Shown here in pieces: positions 59,330 to 64,000 of a stretch of 64,000 nt of DNA. The stretch spans positions 3,410,001 to 3,474,000 of the forward strand of contig NZ_JACHDO010000001.1 in the NCBI RefSeq assembly GCF_014201115.1. The letters run 5' to 3'. The DNA comes from Nocardiopsis metallicus. Lineage in GTDB: Bacteria; Actinomycetota; Actinomycetes; Streptosporangiales; Streptosporangiaceae. The translations under genes and the position numbers were made by a program. Under the pieces are notes generated by a model. That model searched no databases and had not been told where the DNA came from. It saw only the letters and a program-made list of their open reading frames with translations. Within the stretch, counting starts at the first letter, position 1, and each line of letters begins with the position of its first letter.

Positions 59330-62229
59330 CCACCACCTCCCTCACCCAAACGCGTGAGCCGATGGCGATCATCGGCATGGGCTGTCGGCTCCCCGGCGGC
59401 ATCAACGACCCCGACCAGTTGTGGAAGGCCGTTTCCCAGGGCCGCGACCACATCACTCGCGTCCCCGAGGACCGGTGGAAGGCGATGGTCGAGCGCATGC
59501 ATCCCACGCAGCTCCCGGCCGCACCCTTCCCTGCTGGGATCGTGGACCATGGCTTCGACCACGCCTTCTTCGGAATCACCGCCGATGAGGCCGCTGAGAT
59601 GGACCCCCAGCAGGGGTGGATCCTCGAAGTGGCCTACGAAGCGCTGGCGGACGCCGGGATCGCCCCTTCCTCGCTGGCCGGGTCACGGTCCGGGGTGTAC
59701 GTGGGGGCGGCCAGCGTCGACCAAGCCGCGAAGAACTTCGCCCCCAGGAACCGGGCCGGGGTGTTCACCTCCTCTGGTGCGGGGATGGCGATCCTGGCCA
59801 ACCGGCTCTCTCACGCCCTGGACTTGGACGGACCCTCCCTGACCCTGGACACCGCCTGTTCCTCTTCCCTGACGGCGTTGCACTACGCGGTGCGCGACCT
59901 ACGCACCGACGACGTAGACCTGGCCCTGGTGGCAGGCAGCAACATCCTGACCAACCCGGTCATCACCACTTCTTTTACCGAGGCGGGGGTCCTGGCTCCT
60001 GACGGCCGGTGCAAGCCCTTCGACCAAGACGCCGACGGGTACGTGCGCTCCGAGGGTGCGGTCGTACTCGTGCTGACCCGCGCCGATCTGGCCGTCGAAC
60101 GTGGACACCGGGTGTGGGCGCACGTGGCCGGGACCGGGCTCAGCCACGGCGGCCGTGCCCCGCACCTGTTGGCCCCGCGCGCCAGCCGCCAGGCTCAGGC
60201 GATCCGACGGGCGCTCGCCGACGCCGGGGTGGCGGCCGAGCAGGTGGGGTGGGTGCAGGCCCATGGAACCGGCACCAAGGCCGGAGACCGCGTCGAGGCC
60301 ACCGGGGTCTCCGAAGGGTTGGAGCAGGACGCCCCGGTTCCGGTGGGGTCGGTCAAGAGCGTGCTCGGCCACCTCGAAGGCGCCGCCGGGGTTCTGGGAG
60401 TCATGGCCGCCGCATTGGCGGTCCACCACGGGCAGGTCCCGCCCACGTCGCACCACCATCGGCTCAGGGCCGGGTTGGAAGGACGGATCCGAGTACCCAT
60501 CGAGTTGGAACCCTGGCCCTACCGGACTGGCGATGACGGAGGGCGCGTGGCGGGGGTGAGCGGTTTCGGGTTCGGCGGTTCCAACGCCCACGCCCTCCTC
60601 GCTCAAGCCCCCGTGCTCGAATCGCCAGAGCGTGAGGACCCGATGCCGCTACCGGAGACGGTGTTCGTCTCCGCCCACACCCCCGCCGCTCTGTCTGCGG
60701 CCGCCGGGCACCTCGCGGTCAACGCTCCCCGGGGCGGGTCGGTGGGGACGGTGGCCGATACCTCCCTGGCGCGCGGCCCCCACCACCGTTACCGGGCCGC
60801 CGTCACCACAGCTGACCTGGGATCCCTGGTGCAAGGACTGCGCGCCCTCCAAGACGGCACCCCTGATCTCCACGTCGTCGCCCCTCGCTCTGCCCCGGAT
60901 ACACGACCCCGAGTCGTGTTCGTCTACACCGGGCACGGCGGACACTACCCGGCGTCCGGGGCTGAACTCATGTGTCTGCCGGCCTTCGCCCGGGCGGTGG
61001 AAGAAGCACGGGCCGCCTTGGCGCAGCAGAGCGGGTACGAGGTATGGGCGCCGGGCGAGGCCATCACCAGTTTTGTGGACGCCCAGCACTGCACGACGCT
61101 GACCCAGATCGGCCTCACCGCCCTGCTGGCCCAACGCGGAATCGAACCCGACCTGGTGCTGGGGCACTCGGTCGGGGAGATCGCCGCCGCCCACACCGCC
61201 GGGGTCCTGGACCTGGAAGCCGCTACCCGGGTCCTGGCCCGACGATCCGAACTCCTGTCAGGCCTGTCCGAGGTCGGTGGGCTGCTGGCGATCCGTGCGA
61301 GCGTCGATGAGGTCGACACCTTCACCGAGCTCTACGGGGGCATGGTCACCATCGCCTCCTACAGCGCACCCGCCATGCAGGTCGTGGCCGGACCCACCCA
61401 GGATCTGGACCACCTCCAGACACTCCTGGCCAAACGGGACGTGTGGTGCAAGCCAGTACCCGACGTCATCCCCGCCCACTCCCCGCTCGTCGAACCCCTC
61501 GTACCCGCGCTGCGCGAGGCCTTGGCCGGGCTGGTCCACCGCCCCGCCCAGATCCCGATCGTCTCCACCGCCCACCCCGACCACCCCAGGGACACGGTTG
61601 GTCTGTGGGGCCCCGCCTATTGGTCCGAGCAAGCCCGGCGACCGGTGCGCTTCACCCGAGCCTTGAGCGCCGCCGCGAGCGAAGATGAGGGGCCGGTGGT
61701 GTTCGTGGAGATCGGTCCTCGCGCCCTTCTCATGGAGCACGTGGCGCACACCCACCCCCAGTCGGCGACGGTCGCGGTGACGGGTGACCCGTACGGCCTC
61801 GCCCAGGGGATCGGGGAGCTCTACACAGCGGGGGTCACACCCACCGGACCGATCGGGCGGACCCACCCTCACCTGGTGATCGCTCCGGGGTGGGACCACA
61901 CCGGCCGCGCCGCGCCCGTGGACGACGGCGGAGCGCTTCCCATGCCCGCCCCTGATCAGGTCGAGGCACACCTGATTACTGAGGTCTCCCGTCTGCTCCC
62001 CTTGCTCCAGGACCTGGACATGGACAGCACTTGGATCGAGAGCGGGTTGGAGAGCCACGGTCTGCTCCAGCTCACCTCACGGCTACGCCGTGTACCCCCG
62101 TGGGCCCGGGTCGACGTCCAGGTGTTCCTCCCGGACCGGACCTGGCGCCAGGTCGCCGCGGCCCTGGTCGAACGCCTGCCCGACCCGCACCAGCCCTCCC
62201 CGGAAGGGTCTCCGTCAGTTCTCCCCTGA
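59326..62229 (+). CDS. Single-module type I polyketide synthase (KS-AT-ACP)
   Basis: 967 residues. The KS domain (about 12-430) has the triad Cys178 (DTACSSSL), His313 (AHGTGT) and His349 (SVLGHLEGAAG). The AT domain (about 530-850) has Ser615 in GHSVGE and His718 in IPAHSP, but its opening is TGHGGH where most ATs have PGQGxQ. The C-terminal 90 residues look like an ACP whose phosphopantetheine site reads GLESHGLL (Ser910) instead of the usual GxDSL. No KR, DH, ER or thioesterase is present. One extension or a simple iterative product is expected. The ATG overlaps the methyltransferase stop. Confidence 0.9.
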   Translation: MTTTSLTQTREPMAIIGMGCRLPGGINDPDQLWKAVSQGRDHITRVPEDRWKAMVERMHPTQLPAAPFPAGIVDHGFDHAFFGITADEAAEMDPQQGWILEVAYEALADAGIAPSSLAGSRSGVYVGAASVDQAAKNFAPRNRAGVFTSSGAGMAILANRLSHALDLDGPSLTLDTACSSSLTALHYAVRDLRTDDVDLALVAGSNILTNPVITTSFTEAGVLAPDGRCKPFDQDADGYVRSEGAVVLVLTRADLAVERGHRVWAHVAGTGLSHGGRAPHLLAPRASRQAQAIRRALADAGVAAEQVGWVQAHGTGTKAGDRVEATGVSEGLEQDAPVPVGSVKSVLGHLEGAAGVLGVMAAALAVHHGQVPPTSHHHRLRAGLEGRIRVPIELEPWPYRTGDDGGRVAGVSGFGFGGSNAHALLAQAPVLESPEREDPMPLPETVFVSAHTPAALSAAAGHLAVNAPRGGSVGTVADTSLARGPHHRYRAAVTTADLGSLVQGLRALQDGTPDLHVVAPRSAPDTRPRVVFVYTGHGGHYPASGAELMCLPAFARAVEEARAALAQQSGYEVWAPGEAITSFVDAQHCTTLTQIGLTALLAQRGIEPDLVLGHSVGEIAAAHTAGVLDLEAATRVLARRSELLSGLSEVGGLLAIRASVDEVDTFTELYGGMVTIASYSAPAMQVVAGPTQDLDHLQTLLAKRDVWCKPVPDVIPAHSPLVEPLVPALREALAGLVHRPAQIPIVSTAHPDHPRDTVGLWGPAYWSEQARRPVRFTRALSAAASEDEGPVVFVEIGPRALLMEHVAHTHPQSATVAVTGDPYGLAQGIGELYTAGVTPTGPIGRTHPHLVIAPGWDHTGRAAPVDDGGALPMPAPDQVEAHLITEVSRLLPLLQDLDMDSTWIESGLESHGLLQLTSRLRRVPPWARVDVQVFLPDRTWRQVAAALVERLPDPHQPSPEGSPSVLP

Positions 62230-62310
62230 CCCCGGAGGCGCCCCGCGGTGGTCCCGTTCCCCCAAGGACCAGAGCGGGGCCACCCCAACATCCGACTTCC
62301 GAAGAATGCC

Positions 62311-62583
62311 ATGAACGCTCTGACTGAAACCCGCGCCCCATGCCGCGACACCGACCCCGACTCCCTCTTCACCACCGGAGCAGCCCAAGGCCAGACCGTG
62401 CAGATCTGCCACGGGTGCCCGATCCGTGTGGCATGTCTGGCCGAGGCAATGGAGCACCGCATCGAAGACGGTGTCTGGGGCGGGATGACCGCGCGCCAAC
62501 GACGCGCACTACGCAAGAAATACGGTGACGCCTGGCTCACAGCAATCACCCCCGTCGACCACTCACAAACAGGGATCCGCTGA
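62311..62583 (+). CDS. WhiB-family iron-sulfur regulator
   Basis: 90 residues. The four iron-sulfur cysteines are Cys11, Cys33, Cys36 and Cys42, followed by the family's GVWGG turn and a basic tail (RQRRALRKK). WhiB proteins bind sigma factor and DNA. The ATG at 62311 gives the usual short N-terminus. Lies 81 bases after the PKS gene on the same strand, so it is likely part of or regulator of the operon. Confidence 0.93.
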   Translation: MNALTETRAPCRDTDPDSLFTTGAAQGQTVQICHGCPIRVACLAEAMEHRIEDGVWGGMTARQRRALRKKYGDAWLTAITPVDHSQTGIR

Positions 62584-62588
62584 CACTG

Positions 62589-64000
62589 ATGGCGACGCAC
62601 AACACCGCCGGGGCCGTATGGGGAACCTTGATCCAGGCAGATCACGTCAGCCTTCACGTACCCGTGTCCCGGCACCTGCCTCCGCGACAGCTCCCCGCAC
62701 CTCGCCCCTTCTTCGACCGTGCCCAGCTCCACGCCTACCTCAACCGCGCATGGGCCACTCGATATGGGCCCTTGTGGACCGCCGTCGAAGGTCGGCCCGG
62801 CATCGGAAAGACCGCGTTCATCACCGATTGGGCACACCGTCACCCCGACCGGTGGCCGGACGGATGGGTGTACGCCGATCTCGCCCACAACGATCCCGAC
62901 ACCGCCCTGCGGGGATGGCTCATCTCCCTGGGCCACGCCACCCTGCCCGAGCGAACCGAAGCCCTACACGCCTTGTGGCGCACCTTCACCGCCCACAAGC
63001 AGCTACTGGTGGTAATCGACAACGCACCCCGGGAGGCGCTTGGAGACATCCTCCCGCTGTTACCCACCGGGACCAGATGCGCAGGCGTTGTCATCGGGCA
63101 CCACGGGTTAACCCGGCTCGTCGCCCACGGTGCCAGGCTCGTGCGTCTGGCACCACTGGCGCCCGAGACCGTGCGCGACCTCATCACTCACCTGGTCGAT
63201 CATCCGGTATCCGGCCCAGTCCTGGGCGCCGCGGTCAACAACGCCTCGGGCTCTCCCCTCATTGCTGCGCTGAACGCCGTCCTGCTCACCCAGAACCCAC
63301 GCTCCACCACCGATCAGTTCACATCCCGACCGGAGAAGGGGTCACTCGTGAACGACCACGTCACCCAGATCCTCAGCAATCTTCCAGAGACGACGGCTCA
63401 CGCCGCCGCTCTTCTCGCCGTCCATCCCGGCTCCCACCTGAGCGTTGAGCTGGCGGTGTCCCTGCTGGAAACCACACCGTCCCTGGCCCGTTCCATTCTG
63501 GAGGAATTGGCCGAGGCGGAGCTGCTCACCGATCTCGGGCAGGGCCGCTACGCTCCCCACCACCTGGTGCACCCCGCTCTCCTCGATCGCAGCGCCCCCG
63601 TTGACCGCACCCATGTGGTCGAGCGGTTGTGTGCCCACTACCGGTTGCGCACCGCGGCCATGGACGTCGCCATCAACCCCTGGCGCTGGCGTGTCGACGA
63701 AGAAGCGATCGCGCAGGTGCGGGAGACCGAGCCGGTGTGGTTCGCCTCCGCTGACGATGCTCTGGCCTGGGGAGACCGCGAGCTCCCCAATCTGCTGGCC
63801 GTGGCACGCATGGTGGCCAACCTGGGTGGGCGCCCCTTCCTGTGGCAGGTCTGTGACCACCTGGGCACCTACATCGTCAAACGCAAACCCATGACCCCAG
63901 CGCGGGAGCTGTACCAGCTCGGTCTGGAACAGGCCCGAGCGGAGACGAATCTGCTGGCACTCGGGCTGATGTTCCAGAGGGTAGGGGCAGTAGCGCCCGA
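62589..64000 (+). CDS. STAND-type P-loop ATPase (partial, 3' end outside window)
   Basis: At least 470 residues, running off the right edge. Walker A is GRPGIGKT (68-75) and Walker B LLVVIDNA (about 139-146), the NB-ARC/STAND layout of AfsR-like regulators. No SARP or HTH domain precedes it. After the ATPase, winged-helix and TPR-like helices begin (RELYQLGLEQARAETNLLAL). It starts 5 bases after the WhiB stop, so the two are co-expressed. Confidence 0.8.
   Translation, partial: MATHNTAGAVWGTLIQADHVSLHVPVSRHLPPRQLPAPRPFFDRAQLHAYLNRAWATRYGPLWTAVEGRPGIGKTAFITDWAHRHPDRWPDGWVYADLAHNDPDTALRGWLISLGHATLPERTEALHALWRTFTAHKQLLVVIDNAPREALGDILPLLPTGTRCAGVVIGHHGLTRLVAHGARLVRLAPLAPETVRDLITHLVDHPVSGPVLGAAVNNASGSPLIAALNAVLLTQNPRSTTDQFTSRPEKGSLVNDHVTQILSNLPETTAHAAALLAVHPGSHLSVELAVSLLETTPSLARSILEELAEAELLTDLGQGRYAPHHLVHPALLDRSAPVDRTHVVERLCAHYRLRTAAMDVAINPWRWRVDEEAIAQVRETEPVWFASADDALAWGDRELPNLLAVARMVANLGGRPFLWQVCDHLGTYIVKRKPMTPARELYQLGLEQARAETNLLALGLMFQRVGAVAP

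Noticed and set aside
35157..64000. Second attachment site (copy of the tRNA-Val 3' half)
   Set aside because: No copy was noticed in the rest of the window on either strand; it may lie further right.
1..64000. CRISPR array
   Set aside because: No regularly spaced direct repeats of CRISPR size and no cas genes were seen.

Overview
The window is high-GC actinomycete DNA. A conservon (sensor kinase, roadblock, DUF742, GTPase, P450), a WhiB protein, many TetR/MerR/XRE regulators, frequent GTG starts and ATGA/GTGA stop-start overlaps suggest a filamentous actinobacterium, with a Nocardiopsis- or Streptomyces-like gene style; the genus is not proven by the sequence.

Positions 1-34.7 kb look like ordinary chromosome. 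In order they hold an enoyl-CoA hydratase fragment, a UBP zinc-finger protein, a MerR regulator, two convergent P450s, a four-gene conservon, a serine hydrolase, a tandem pair of glycosyltransferase-like genes (the second broken by an apparent one-base frameshift), an AhpD-like protein, a MATE exporter, a flavin monooxygenase with its TetR, a two-component system beside an ABC exporter, a short-chain dehydrogenase behind a MerR-type promoter, two MFS exporters each with a TetR, an acyl-CoA dehydrogenase with its TetR, an FKBP isomerase, a VOC protein, mannose-6-phosphate isomerase and MoeA. Several divergent regulator/target pairs have clear palindromic operators between them.

At 34.9-35.2 kb lies a tRNA-Gly, tRNA-Cys, tRNA-Val cluster. 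A tyrosine integrase runs into the tRNA-Val gene, which marks the likely left edge of an integrated accessory region reaching past the right end of the window; the other attachment site was not seen. Within it are two nearly identical 1309-bp IS3-family elements in opposite orientation (IS-A1 and IS-A2). IS-A1 carries a second IS3-family element (IS-B, 1579 bp) inside its transposase gene. IS-A2 splits an XRE regulator gene, which can be rejoined exactly by removing the element and one 3-bp target repeat.

Between the IS copies is a translationally coupled operon, folB-folE-folK-(nucleotidyltransferase-like)-(pteridine-reductase-like)-argS, next to a divergent XRE regulator, a hydrolase and two aminoglycoside-phosphotransferase-fold kinases. 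It can make activated hydroxymethyl-dihydropterin but has no folP, and it ends in an arginyl-tRNA synthetase. A dedicated pterin product is a reasonable hypothesis.

From 55.9 kb to the end runs a coupled operon: a roadblock protein, a DUF742/pseudo-GTPase fusion, a styrene-monooxygenase-like flavoenzyme, a methyltransferase, a compact KS-AT-ACP polyketide synthase, a WhiB protein and a STAND-type ATPase cut by the window edge. It joins conservon-type signalling parts to a minimal polyketide pathway and, with the pterin operon, is the best candidate here for an undescribed system. A 52-54 bp sequence conserved at 50.1 kb and 55.9 kb may link the regulation of the two parts.
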